Origin: Imperialibacter sp040222385
GTDB taxonomy: Bacteria > Bacteroidota > Bacteroidia > Cytophagales > Cyclobacteriaceae
DNA length: 64,000 nucleotides
Assembly: GCF_040222385.1 (NCBI RefSeq)
Contig: NZ_JAVKDF010000028.1
Location: forward strand, 1 to 64,000
Direction: 5' to 3'
Below the pieces are notes generated by a model. That model had not been told where the DNA came from and ran no database searches. It saw nothing but the letters and a program-made list of their open reading frames with translations. The first letter of the stretch is position 1. Each line of letters opens with the position of its first letter. Positions 15,626 to 24,543 of the stretch are shown here, in pieces. The translations under genes and the position numbers were made by a program.

Positions 15626-16762
15626 ATGTCATTAAGTTTTTGGGAAAGCCAATCGTTTCAAAACTGGGACTACGTCGTCGTAGGCGGAGGTATTGTTGGG
15701 TTGAGTACTGCCATTAGTTTGCGAGAGAAAACGCCAGATGCCAGCATATTGCTTTTGGAACGTGGTCTGCTGCCATCAGGAGCTAGTACAAAGAATGCAG
15801 GTTTTGCCTGCTTTGGCAGCCTCACCGAATTGGTGGAAGATATCAAGGTTCTTGGTGAAGAGGGCTGCCTGGCACTTGTAAAACGCAGGTGGGCCGGACT
15901 CCAGAAGCTCAGACAACGAGTGGGGGATGCCGGGCTGGGCTTTCAGCAAAATGGCGGTTATGAGTTGGTGTCGGAAGCTGAGGTAAAGTACCTGCCCGAA
16001 ATCCCCAAAGTGAATGGGTTGCTGAAAAGTTTTTTCGGTATTGAAGTATTTCAGGAGGACGCACAGCTTGTTCAAAAGTTCGGTTTCCACAAGTCGGTGG
16101 TGAAAACGGTCATTGTCAATCCCCTGGAGGGGCAGCTGCATACCGGCAACATGATGCGAAGCCTTTATCAAATCGCCGCAGCCAAAAAAATACACGTGCT
16201 TACTGGCTGCGAAGTAAAGCGGCACGAAGACAGAGAGAGCCATGTGGAGGTGTCGGCTTTTTCGTCTGCCACCAACACCGAAATCATTTTCAAAGCCAAA
16301 AAACTGGCTTTCTGCACCAACGCATTTGCTTCACAGTACTTTCCTGAGCTGGACATTAAGCCAGGCAGGGGGCTTGTTTTTGTGACCGAGCCAATGAAAA
16401 AGGTTCCTTTTCGGGGGACTTTTCACATGGATCAAGGCTTCTATTATTTTAGGAACGCTGGCGACCGGATTTTGCTGGGCGGCGGCAGGAACCTCGATTT
16501 TGATAAAGAGACAACTACTAATTTTGGTGTGAATGAGGTAATTTTGGCTGAGCTGAAACGACTGCTTGCCGAGGTGATTGTGCCTGGCTCTTCACTAAAA
16601 ATTGATCAGCAGTGGTCTGGCATTATGGCGTTCGGAAAAACAAAGGAACCTATTGTAAAGAAGCTTTCCGACAACATAACCGTTGGAGTGAGACTCGGTG
16701 GTATGGGCGTGGCTATCGGCACGCTTGTAGGGGAAGAACTTGCAGAGCTTACTTGCAGTTGA
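15626..16762 (+). CDS. FAD-dependent amino-acid-oxidase-like oxidoreductase
   Basis: A 378-residue flavoprotein of the DAO family. VVVGGGIVGLSTAISL (about residues 18-33) is the dinucleotide-binding Rossmann motif, followed by an acidic ERG that binds the FAD ribose. SGASTKNAGFACFGS resembles the second flavin contact. GGRNLDFD and GVRLGGMGVAIGTLVGEELAE close the FAD domain. Members oxidise amine groups of amino acids or related molecules; the substrate is not clear. No signal peptide; single gene. Confidence 0.88.
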   Translation: MSLSFWESQSFQNWDYVVVGGGIVGLSTAISLREKTPDASILLLERGLLPSGASTKNAGFACFGSLTELVEDIKVLGEEGCLALVKRRWAGLQKLRQRVGDAGLGFQQNGGYELVSEAEVKYLPEIPKVNGLLKSFFGIEVFQEDAQLVQKFGFHKSVVKTVIVNPLEGQLHTGNMMRSLYQIAAAKKIHVLTGCEVKRHEDRESHVEVSAFSSATNTEIIFKAKKLAFCTNAFASQYFPELDIKPGRGLVFVTEPMKKVPFRGTFHMDQGFYYFRNAGDRILLGGGRNLDFDKETTTNFGVNEVILAELKRLLAEVIVPGSSLKIDQQWSGIMAFGKTKEPIVKKLSDNITVGVRLGGMGVAIGTLVGEELAELTCS

Positions 16763-16889
16763 TAGTTGTACTAATCAAAGACAGAACCAAAACATTTGTG
16801 GTAAAATATTTATAGGAATGCAAAAGCAGGCCTCCCTTTTGATTTTTTACTATCTTCAAACCTTATTCATATCGTTATAAACCGTTTTT

Positions 16890-18344
16890 ATGCAAAAAAC
16901 GAAAGAGCCAACCCTTTGGCAAGCCTTTATTCCCATCATTTTCCTTATTGTTCTACTGTCTCTTAATGTTGTCATTTTTGGTGATGCAGCCCTTGACGGC
17001 TCCAACCAAATCGTACTCATTTTAGCAGGGGCTGTGGCGGCCCTTGTTGCTACAAGACTGGGTATTTCCTGGGATGATATGATTGACGGGGTGGTGAAAA
17101 GCATCAGCTCCGCTATGTCTTCGATCTTAATTCTTTTGTTGATAGGGGCGCTGGCAGGCACCTGGCTGCTAAGCGGTATCGTTCCTGCGATGATCTACTA
17201 TGGCCTTCAAATTCTTAACCCTACCATCTTTTTGTTTGCCGCCTGCGTTGTTAGTGCCATAGTGTCTCTGGCAACGGGCAGTTCCTGGTCCACGATTGCT
17301 ACCCTTGGTGTTGCTCTGCTCGGTATCGGGCAGGCACTCGGAATCTCCGAAGGGCTTGTAGCCGGGGCCATTATTTCGGGTGCTTATTTTGGCGATAAGA
17401 TGTCACCTCTTTCTGATACAACTAACCTCGCCCCTGCGATGGCCGGTACTGATTTGTTTACACATATCAGGTACATGGTTTATACCACTGTTCCTTCGCT
17501 CACACTTACTTTGCTCATTTACATCGGAATTGGCGTATTCTCGTCATCCGACGGCACAGTAAATGATATTGCACCTATCCTGGCCTCGCTAAGTGATAAG
17601 TTCGATATCAACGGATGGTTGTTCATAGTGCCCGTGGCTGTGATCTTTATGATTATCAGAAAAGTACCTGCTATTCCCGCACTCCTGGCCGGCACCCTGC
17701 TGGGAGCTGTGTTTGCTTTCATTTTCCAGCCCAATATCATTTTGGAGGTGGCCGCCGTAGAAGGGCCTCTTTGGAAACAAACATACGTGGGAGTGATGAA
17801 GGCACTTTATACAGATATCAATGTGGTGACTGACAATGCGATGGTGAACGAATTGCTGTCAACTGGCGGCATGTCGGGCATGCTCAACACCATTTGGCTG
17901 ATATTGTGCGCTATGGTATTTGGAGGTATCATGGAAGCAGGTGGCTTGTTGAAAAAGATTGCTGCCGAGATTATTAAGCGGGTGAATTCTACATGGTCGC
18001 TGATTACATCAACGGCTGCTACCTGCGTGTTTTTTAATATCACAGCTTCTGACCAGTATCTGGCTATCGTGGTGCCGGGAAGAATGTATGCAGATATCTA
18101 CAGAGAAAGAGGATTGATGCCTGAGAATTTGAGTCGAACGCTGGAGGACAGCGGAACAGTGACGTCGGTGCTGGTGCCGTGGAATACCTGCGGAGCCACT
18201 CAGTCCAGCGTACTTGGTGTGAGCACCTTTATTTATGCCCCGTATTGTTTTTTTAATATAATAAGCCCACTTATGACCATTGCTTTTGCTGTGTTTAATA
18301 TCAAAATCAGAAGGTACAAGGAGCAGAAGGAGGCAGTAGCTTAA
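16890..18344 (+). CDS. nhaC: Na+/H+ antiporter, NhaC family
   Basis: A 484-residue polytopic inner-membrane protein with about 11-12 hydrophobic segments. Family features include LIGALAGTWLLSG, TGSSWSTIATLGVALLGIG, GAYFGDKMSPLSDTTNLAP and the late DSGTVTSVLVPWNTCG. These acidic and polar patches are the ion path in NhaC-type antiporters. It exchanges cytoplasmic Na+ for H+ or a related substrate pair. The stop shares one base with the start of the following exonuclease gene (TAATG). Confidence 0.92.
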   Translation: MQKTKEPTLWQAFIPIIFLIVLLSLNVVIFGDAALDGSNQIVLILAGAVAALVATRLGISWDDMIDGVVKSISSAMSSILILLLIGALAGTWLLSGIVPAMIYYGLQILNPTIFLFAACVVSAIVSLATGSSWSTIATLGVALLGIGQALGISEGLVAGAIISGAYFGDKMSPLSDTTNLAPAMAGTDLFTHIRYMVYTTVPSLTLTLLIYIGIGVFSSSDGTVNDIAPILASLSDKFDINGWLFIVPVAVIFMIIRKVPAIPALLAGTLLGAVFAFIFQPNIILEVAAVEGPLWKQTYVGVMKALYTDINVVTDNAMVNELLSTGGMSGMLNTIWLILCAMVFGGIMEAGGLLKKIAAEIIKRVNSTWSLITSTAATCVFFNITASDQYLAIVVPGRMYADIYRERGLMPENLSRTLEDSGTVTSVLVPWNTCGATQSSVLGVSTFIYAPYCFFNIISPLMTIAFAVFNIKIRRYKEQKEAVA

Positions 18345-18931
18345 TGACCTTTCCAAAGAAAATTACGAAAGAGGAAATACTGCAATTACCCGAGTTTCGA
18401 TTTGAAGGTAAGGTGCATGTGATTTCGAATGAGGCCGACATCAAAGATGCCACCACTATACTTGCAAGGGAGAAAATTTTAGGTTTCGATACCGAGACAA
18501 AGCCGGCGTTCAGAAAAGGCCAATATTTTCCGACAGCTCTGGTGCAGTTTGCTACTCAGGAAGAGGCCTTTCTCTTCAGAATCAACCACCTGGGGCCCCA
18601 CTATCGAATTTACGACCTGATGGAGGACGTGTCCATCACCAAAATTGGCGTAGCTCTTCGTGATGATTTGGTGGATTTGAACAAGATCAGGCGTTTTGAA
18701 CCCGATGGGTTTATTGACCTGAATGAGGTGGTGAAAGACCTTGAGTTTGAAAATATGGGAGCCAGGAACCTGACGGGCATGATTCTGGGCAAAAGAATTA
18801 ACAAAGCCCAGCAGACTTCCAATTGGGAAAATGAAGAGCTCACCAAAGCGCAGATCCACTATGCGGCTACCGATGCCTGGGTGTGCCGGGAAATTTACCA
18901 GGTGCTGAACAGCAAGGGTTATTTGTACTAA
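18344..18931 (+). CDS. 3'-5' exonuclease domain protein (RNase D/WRN-like)
   Basis: A 195-residue single-domain DEDDy exonuclease. Motif I is GFDTETKP (Asp and Glu), motif II lies around IGVALRDDLVDL, and motif III is HYAATDAWVCREIY with the Tyr-x3-Asp pattern. It lacks the HRDC domains of RNase D, so it belongs to the short family of stand-alone exonucleases common in Bacteroidota. It would act in the cytoplasm on DNA or RNA 3' ends. Start codon overlaps the nhaC stop by one base. Confidence 0.9.
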   Translation: MTFPKKITKEEILQLPEFRFEGKVHVISNEADIKDATTILAREKILGFDTETKPAFRKGQYFPTALVQFATQEEAFLFRINHLGPHYRIYDLMEDVSITKIGVALRDDLVDLNKIRRFEPDGFIDLNEVVKDLEFENMGARNLTGMILGKRINKAQQTSNWENEELTKAQIHYAATDAWVCREIYQVLNSKGYLY

Positions 18932-18933
18932 CG

Positions 18934-19539
18934 TTATGTGGCTTTGATTATGCGAACACAGGAAACTCCTGCCAGTGCAAGTTTCTCTTTGAGCGAGTCT
19001 CCGGTGCCAACCTCTATAAAGCCCCGAAGTGAGCAGGTTTCCTGAAATGTTTGCCCCTCTATTTCCAGGCCGAACTCTTTTGCAAGCCTCATCACATCGC
19101 TGGTCTGCTCGTAGGCGAAATCGATCAATACCTCGTCTTTGATGGTGGTTTCAATTACCTCAGCAGCATCCAGCGCTTCTTTTGCAGCGGTTTTGTAGGC
19201 GGTAATGAGACCGGATACGCTCAGTTTGGTGCCACCAAAGTACCTAGCCACCACCACAAGGGTGTTTGTCAGGTCTTTGGATCGGATTTGACCCAGAATA
19301 GGGTCGCCTGCACTGTGGTTGGGTTCACCGTCGTCGTTGGCTCTGTATTTGTCACTTTTGTTGCCCAGGATGTAGGCGTAGCAGTGGTGCCGGGCATCAT
19401 AGTATTGCTTTCTGAGGTCGTCAAGCCGGTGCTTGATATCATCTTCCGTCCGCACTGGGAATGCAAATGCCAGAAACTTGCTGCCCTTCTCTTTATAGAA
19501 ACCTTCTGATGTGGTTCTTATGGATTGAAAGGAGGCCAC
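18934..19539 (-). CDS. IMPACT / YigZ family protein
   Basis: A 201-residue protein of the UPF0029 / IMPACT family. The hallmark stretches are EKGSKFLAFAFPV, DARHHCYAYILG, DDGEPNHSAGDPILG and NTLVVVARYFGGTKLSVSGL. The C-terminal 60 residues form the DUF1949 ferredoxin-like domain. In eukaryotes IMPACT modulates GCN2; the bacterial YigZ role is not settled. It ends 2 bases past the exonuclease gene, convergent with it, and starts 4 bases before the end of the TPR gene upstream, so it is probably co-transcribed with that gene. Confidence 0.92.
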   Translation of the reverse strand: MASFQSIRTTSEGFYKEKGSKFLAFAFPVRTEDDIKHRLDDLRKQYYDARHHCYAYILGNKSDKYRANDDGEPNHSAGDPILGQIRSKDLTNTLVVVARYFGGTKLSVSGLITAYKTAAKEALDAAEVIETTIKDEVLIDFAYEQTSDVMRLAKEFGLEIEGQTFQETCSLRGFIEVGTGDSLKEKLALAGVSCVRIIKAT

Positions 19540-19543
19540 TTCA

Positions 19544-20686
19544 CTAGTGTTTTAGATAACCTTTGGCTTCTTTTTCCACCTCCTCGGTAGTGGCCCATTC
19601 AATAGCCAGGTTAAACTGCCCGTCGGCAAGGTCGCTGTTGCCCTGCCTCCGAAAAATTCGCCCCAACCCCAGGTAGGCCAGGCTTTTGTAGTATTCGCCC
19701 TTGAACTCAAATGTCGCTGATTCGCTCAGGGCTTTTTGGTAATAATAGGTTGCGTCACTTAAGTTTTGAGCTTTCTTTTCCTCCATGATGCCAAGAAATA
19801 AGTTGGCCGACATGCGATAGTAAGGGTCTGAATTCCCAAGTAGCTCATCAGCCAGTGGACCTACTTCCTTGTAACGCTCATTCATCACCAGCGCCTCAGC
19901 AAGCTTCGTTTGGAAAAAGGCGTTTTTAGGATAGTCTTTATTAAGTCTTCTAAGGTACTTGAGGGCAGTTTCCGGATTGTTCTCGTACCGCAAGTAGATG
20001 TAGGACGTGTAAAGATTGGCTTCAACTTTCGTCAGCACCCCCTGCCGGCAAGCCTGGTCAAGTTGCTTAAGGCCCAGCTGTTTGTCTCCACTCTTAAAAA
20101 ACCACAGAAATGGCTTGTAGATAGGATGCCTTTCAGGGTAGGTCTCTCTGAAATAATTGTACAAGCCAACAGTAAACAGAAACTCCGGGTTTTTGTCAGT
20201 TAGCTCGAAACCCTTTTTGATGAAATCATAAGTCTGTTTCGCCTCACTGATGGCCTTCATGTAGCTACCCTCGTCGGCGTAATATTCAGCTAGTAGCCCC
20301 CTTGCCGACATTTCAAAGAAAATGCCTTCTTCATTATCAGCATCCTCTTTTAATATTTTTTGCGACTTTTCAATTACTGCTTGAAGTTTGGCAATGTGGT
20401 TCTTGTAGCCCGGGGAATGAACATTGAAAGGCATTTCCTGCCATGAGATAAAGAAAGCATCGAGCATATCGATGGCGGGATGACCTGGCAAAGCAATTTT
20501 TATCTCTTTGTAAAGCACTCTGGCCTCATCAAATTCCATGTTGTAGATGTGGTCCACACAAAGCTGCACTAATTTGATTTTACTCTTACTGCTAAAAAGT
20601 GGAAGCCTTTCCTGCGATGTTGCGGTGTGAGGAGGGGAGAGGATGACGAACAACAGGACAGTAATTAGCCCAAAGGTTGATTTCAT
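19544..20686 (-). CDS. Exported TPR-repeat protein
   Basis: A 380-residue protein with an N-terminal signal peptide (MKSTFGLITVLLFVIL..., cleavage probably after ATSQ) and helical tetratricopeptide-like repeats through residues 40-380. ATG 20684-20686 is chosen because the 11 extra residues of the longer ORF precede a complete signal sequence. Probably a periplasmic or membrane-associated scaffold. Function unknown. It is followed, after 4 bases, by the YigZ gene. Confidence 0.82.
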   Translation of the reverse strand: MKSTFGLITVLLFVILSPPHTATSQERLPLFSSKSKIKLVQLCVDHIYNMEFDEARVLYKEIKIALPGHPAIDMLDAFFISWQEMPFNVHSPGYKNHIAKLQAVIEKSQKILKEDADNEEGIFFEMSARGLLAEYYADEGSYMKAISEAKQTYDFIKKGFELTDKNPEFLFTVGLYNYFRETYPERHPIYKPFLWFFKSGDKQLGLKQLDQACRQGVLTKVEANLYTSYIYLRYENNPETALKYLRRLNKDYPKNAFFQTKLAEALVMNERYKEVGPLADELLGNSDPYYRMSANLFLGIMEEKKAQNLSDATYYYQKALSESATFEFKGEYYKSLAYLGLGRIFRRQGNSDLADGQFNLAIEWATTEEVEKEAKGYLKH

Positions 20687-20830
20687 AAATGGCAGCAATA
20701 ATCTTTCATTCAGTTGCAAAACTAAAAACTAAACGTCTAACTATGCATGAATTATGTTGCGAAGCTTATTTTTCTTTGGCAATAAGATGGTCAACGGTTG
20801 TTAGTACCAGACAGGAGTAACTCAGGCAAT

Positions 20831-21760
20831 ATGGAAGTGAATTTCTATCAGAATGGAAGAGGCCTGGAAAGAAGGCAGTGGGCATTTAAGCCGTTGCTAT
20901 TTCAATCTATGGCATTTATGGAAAACCAGTTCCCTGATGGAGGTTATGTTTCATTTACGTTGGAGAGAAATGGCAAGGTGTATGGGGCTATTCACTTTTT
21001 CATAGACAATGACGGTTGGGTGAGCATGCCCAGGAGTCCATTCGGAGGGCTTTCGGTTGCGCAGGAAGTCGGAGGGCAACACATTCAAGCGCTTGTCGGT
21101 CGTATTATAGGTGAATCTTCAGGACATCAGGTAACAGTTTATTCACCCTTCTCCGAATATCCAACAACCGCCAGGAATATGTTTGCGAGGTGCTTGCTGG
21201 AGGCTGGGTTCTTTACACAATTCTCTGACTTACATCAACACATACCCGTAACGCCAGCCTATCAACTGAAAGAAAAAATGCATGGCAGTCAGGTGCGGCG
21301 GCTAAATAAATGCCTGAATGCCGGGTTCATTTTTGCTGAGGAGTCATTGGAAAAGCTCGGCGAGGTATATTCATTTATTGAAGACTGCAGGAAGGAGCAG
21401 GGCGTCGCTATCAATATCTCTGAAAGCAGCCTTCGGCGTTCGTGGGTAAACCTGGAAGGGGTTTATCGGGCATTTACGATCAGGGACGGCCAACTCATCG
21501 TTGCTGCGTGCATCACCACCCACGTGTCAGACAAGGTGCTTTACTATTTTTTGCCCGCTGCCAGCACTGCTTACAATAACTATAGCCCTATGGTGATGCT
21601 GATCGATCGGCTCCACGGCTGGGCGGCCGAGCGAGGGTATGCACTCATAGACATGGGGAAGTCGTCGGTACGTGGTGAGTCTCAGAAAGGCTTGTTTAGT
21701 TTTAAGGAGAAGATGGGAGCTGAAGTGGGCTTTGCTCCTTGCCTCAGGTTACTACGTTGA
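20831..21760 (+). CDS. GNAT/FemAB-like acyltransferase
   Basis: A 309-residue cytoplasmic protein of the FemAB / BioF2-like acetyltransferase fold: tandem GNAT-like halves with KMHGSQVRRLNKCLNAGF at the junction and ALIDMGKSSVRGESQKGLFSFKEKMG near the end, which is typical of these proteins. The ATG at 20831 is preferred over an upstream TTG. Relatives transfer acyl or aminoacyl groups to sugars or peptides of the cell surface. It lies at the edge of a glycan cluster and overlaps the convergent glycosyltransferase by 9 bases. Confidence 0.8.
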   Translation: MEVNFYQNGRGLERRQWAFKPLLFQSMAFMENQFPDGGYVSFTLERNGKVYGAIHFFIDNDGWVSMPRSPFGGLSVAQEVGGQHIQALVGRIIGESSGHQVTVYSPFSEYPTTARNMFARCLLEAGFFTQFSDLHQHIPVTPAYQLKEKMHGSQVRRLNKCLNAGFIFAEESLEKLGEVYSFIEDCRKEQGVAINISESSLRRSWVNLEGVYRAFTIRDGQLIVAACITTHVSDKVLYYFLPAASTAYNNYSPMVMLIDRLHGWAAERGYALIDMGKSSVRGESQKGLFSFKEKMGAEVGFAPCLRLLR

Positions 21761-22963
21761 GAAGTTTTCTACGACTTCTTTGTAAAGCGCCTCCAACTGC
21801 TGCGTAATGACTTGTTTGGAGAAGTGCGAAAGAAAATACGCCCTTATCTCATTTGCTTCAAAAACGACGCTTCTTTGTGAGAATTCCCTCATTGCTTCAA
21901 ATAGCTGTTGCGTATTTGCACTTTCTACAATTGTGCCGACTTCCGACGCCACAATTTCTTCCGAGCCACCGCATCTTGTCGCTATTACCGGTTTGCCCAT
22001 TGCCAGGGCTTCAAGCAATACCAACGGATGGTTCTCGTGGATGCTCGGCAGCACAAAGGCATCGCAAGCCTGTAGTGCCGCTTTTACTTCTTCCCTGCTA
22101 AGCGTGCCCAGCCAATTAATGTGGTTAGTCAGCCCCAACTCCTCAGCTTTTTTCTTGTGGTTGTCAATCTCCGACCCATCGCCTCCTATCGTCAAGGTGA
22201 AGCCGACATCTGCGTCTCTTAACAAAGCCGCTGCCTCAATAAGGTACCTGATGCCTTTTTGTTCTTCTATTCTACCTATAAAGGCGAAGTGAAACGGGCC
22301 GATACGTTTTCCCGGTGTTGTTGGTTGAAAAAACTCCTCGTCAGTCAGGTTATTGATGAGCGTTAGGTTAGGCACCCCTTTCGATGCCATCGTTTGGTAG
22401 AGGGCCCTGGACACCGCAATGTTTTTTTGAGATCGCTCGTAGGGCTCCAATATCAAAGGGTGCAAACTGCCTTCGATATCGAAGGTTTTAAGTGGGAATG
22501 GACTCATTTGCTCAGTGATCACGAACGGTAAGCTGTGTTTCTTCCCAAGCTTCATGGCCACATAGCCGCCAGGGTAGGCCGTGTGAGCGTGGATGATGTC
22601 GGGCTTACCAAATTCATTAGCAAAGCGATTAAAGTGGGCTTCATTAACCTCTATGATCTTTCTGATGTTACCTTTGAAAAGCGACCTTGACCATGTAAAG
22701 GCAGGTGTTAAGTATTCTCTGCAATTGTTGGCGTGGTCAGTTGTGCGTGGCTTCAATGCCAACCCTCTAAGGATCTTTCTGCCCCACAAATGTATATTTT
22801 CTCTCTCAAGAAGAAGAGTCCTTACGTGCGACCCCCAGGTCGAAATACCTACTTTGTTTTGGCGATTACAGGTTGCCAGGGCAATAGCCTGCTCTTTGAT
22901 GAATATGCCGGTGTGAGGCTCATCCTCGGTAGGGTACCACGATGGAATGACGAAGATGTTCAT
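21752..22963 (-). CDS. Glycosyltransferase family 4 protein
   Basis: A 403-residue GT-B enzyme. FVIPSWYPTEDEPHTGIFI at the N-terminus and PDIIHAHTAYPGGYVA are the acceptor-side motifs of GT4. FAFIGRIEEQKGIRYLIEA and HENHPLVLLEALAMGKPVI are the donor-side motifs with the nucleotide-sugar site. It should add a hexose from a nucleotide sugar to a surface glycan or exopolysaccharide precursor at the inner membrane. Its ATG overlaps the stop of the sulfotransferase gene by 4 bases, so both are one transcription unit. Confidence 0.9.
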   Translation of the reverse strand: MNIFVIPSWYPTEDEPHTGIFIKEQAIALATCNRQNKVGISTWGSHVRTLLLERENIHLWGRKILRGLALKPRTTDHANNCREYLTPAFTWSRSLFKGNIRKIIEVNEAHFNRFANEFGKPDIIHAHTAYPGGYVAMKLGKKHSLPFVITEQMSPFPLKTFDIEGSLHPLILEPYERSQKNIAVSRALYQTMASKGVPNLTLINNLTDEEFFQPTTPGKRIGPFHFAFIGRIEEQKGIRYLIEAAALLRDADVGFTLTIGGDGSEIDNHKKKAEELGLTNHINWLGTLSREEVKAALQACDAFVLPSIHENHPLVLLEALAMGKPVIATRCGGSEEIVASEVGTIVESANTQQLFEAMREFSQRSVVFEANEIRAYFLSHFSKQVITQQLEALYKEVVENFST

Positions 22964-23571
22964 GAGTGGGAGTTATTGTATTTTTTATCCTCCAGCCAAA
23001 TGGCAATCCGATCCACGAGCTCAAACCTGTGGTCTTTGTGATGTGGGAATGGGATATCAGGCTCCTCTGCGCCGAGAAAGCCGCATAATTTTTTCCATGG
23101 GCTTGTTTCCTCAGGCAGGTTTAGCTCAAGAAAGTTCGCATTGTTCTGAAAATAGGAGCGGGCTTCGTTGTGAAATTCATGGTATCCTTTCGTAAACATT
23201 TCTTTGTCGAATGTAGTGGTGCCGAACAGTGCTCTATGGAAAGTTTTGGTGGGTTCCTGGTTAAATGCCCACGCATTGGCTTTGTACCTGAACATCCACT
23301 CACAGCTTTTCAACCAGGAGTTCAACTCTCTTGTGGAAAGTACAAACAGCGACCCGGGGAACGCCTTGTCTAGCTTTGGATACAAAAGTGAAAGTGGTGT
23401 GTCGGAGAATGCCGTAAACTCTGACATAATTGGGTGCTGAATATCTTCCCAAAGTTGTTTTGGAAAGTGAATGCTCTTCAAGCCCAGGTATTGAAAGGCC
23501 AGATGGATAGAAGTGGTACCTGTTCTGGGTAGTCCAATACAAAAAATCTTATTTTCACCATTTTTGTACAT
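22960..23571 (-). CDS. Sulfotransferase-family protein
   Basis: A 203-residue protein with IFCIGLPRTGTTSIHLAF at the N-terminus, the 5'-phosphosulfate-binding loop of PAPS-dependent sulfotransferases. Further residues such as LFVLSTRELNSWLKSC form the 3'-phosphate site. It would transfer sulfate from PAPS to a hydroxyl on a carbohydrate. Translationally coupled to the GT4 gene, which suggests sulfation of that glycan. The start codon lies 12 bases from the start of the divergent GT2 gene. Confidence 0.85.
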   Translation of the reverse strand: MYKNGENKIFCIGLPRTGTTSIHLAFQYLGLKSIHFPKQLWEDIQHPIMSEFTAFSDTPLSLLYPKLDKAFPGSLFVLSTRELNSWLKSCEWMFRYKANAWAFNQEPTKTFHRALFGTTTFDKEMFTKGYHEFHNEARSYFQNNANFLELNLPEETSPWKKLCGFLGAEEPDIPFPHHKDHRFELVDRIAIWLEDKKYNNSHS

Positions 23572-23583
23572 TTTGCAAACGAT

Positions 23584-24543
23584 TTGAAAAAGGTATCCGT
23601 CATCTGTCTTTGCTATAACCAGGCACCCTACCTACAGGAGGCGCTGGAGTCGGTCTGGAACCAAACCTATCCTGATATTCAGGTGATCGTAGTAGACGAT
23701 GCCAGCACGGACAACAGCGGTGAAGTTATCAAGTCTTTGTTGAAAGGTAAACCAGATGTTCCATTTATTGAGAATACGAAAAATCTGGGAAACTGTAGTT
23801 CGTTCAACAGTGCACTGAAGCTGGCAGAAGGTGACTATATCATCGACTTTTCGCTTGATGATGTGATGCGCCCTTACCGGGTCGCTGCCCAAGTCTCTTT
23901 TTTTGAAACACTGGATGAAAGCTTTGGCGTTATTTACCACAATGCTGAATACATTAACGAAAACGGTAATTTTCTGAAGCACCATTTTTCTACTTCCTTT
24001 CGTCAGCCGGAAGCAGACATTTACAAGCTGCTTATCTCCACCTATTTTATCGCTCCACCCACAATGATGTTCCGGAAGCAGGTGATTGACAATCTTGACG
24101 GATACGATGCCCGGCTCTCTTACGAAGATTTCGATTTTTGGGTGAGGTCTGCCAGAAAGTATAAATATGCCTATCAGCCTGAGGTGTTTACTTCGATCAG
24201 GAAGCATTCAGAATCCCTATCAACCCGGTGGTATAAAAAGGGCGACGAACAACTGCATTCTACCTATCTGGTTTGCTTGAAAATACAACAGATGAACCAG
24301 TCTGAAGAGGAGGATCACGCTCTCAGAAGAAGGCTTAGGTACGAAATACGTCAGTCGGTGTTCAGTGCCAACCACAAAGAAGCCACGTTGTTTTTGGAAT
24401 TGCTTAAGGGGTATGGCCGCCTGCCCTTTATTTATCTTATTTTGGAGCTTCTCAACCGGCTTAAAATTGATCTTAGGTGGTTGCGAAACAGTTACCATTG
24501 GCTGCAAAGCCACTTATTTGCGCCAAAATCTCATTTCAAGTGA
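23584..24543 (+). CDS. Glycosyltransferase family 2 protein
   Basis: A 319-residue GT-A enzyme. It starts at TTG 23584, since KKVSVICLCYNQAPYLQEAL is the first strand of the fold and no ATG precedes it. VIVVDDASTDNSG is the nucleotide-binding motif, DYIIDFSLDDVM resembles the DxD metal site, and SYEDFDFWVR is the ED-type catalytic region. The C-terminal tail is helical. It should make surface polysaccharide or decorate lipid-linked sugars. The 3' end overlaps the convergent dioxygenase gene by 30 bases. Confidence 0.88.
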   Translation: MKKVSVICLCYNQAPYLQEALESVWNQTYPDIQVIVVDDASTDNSGEVIKSLLKGKPDVPFIENTKNLGNCSSFNSALKLAEGDYIIDFSLDDVMRPYRVAAQVSFFETLDESFGVIYHNAEYINENGNFLKHHFSTSFRQPEADIYKLLISTYFIAPPTMMFRKQVIDNLDGYDARLSYEDFDFWVRSARKYKYAYQPEVFTSIRKHSESLSTRWYKKGDEQLHSTYLVCLKIQQMNQSEEEDHALRRRLRYEIRQSVFSANHKEATLFLELLKGYGRLPFIYLILELLNRLKIDLRWLRNSYHWLQSHLFAPKSHFK

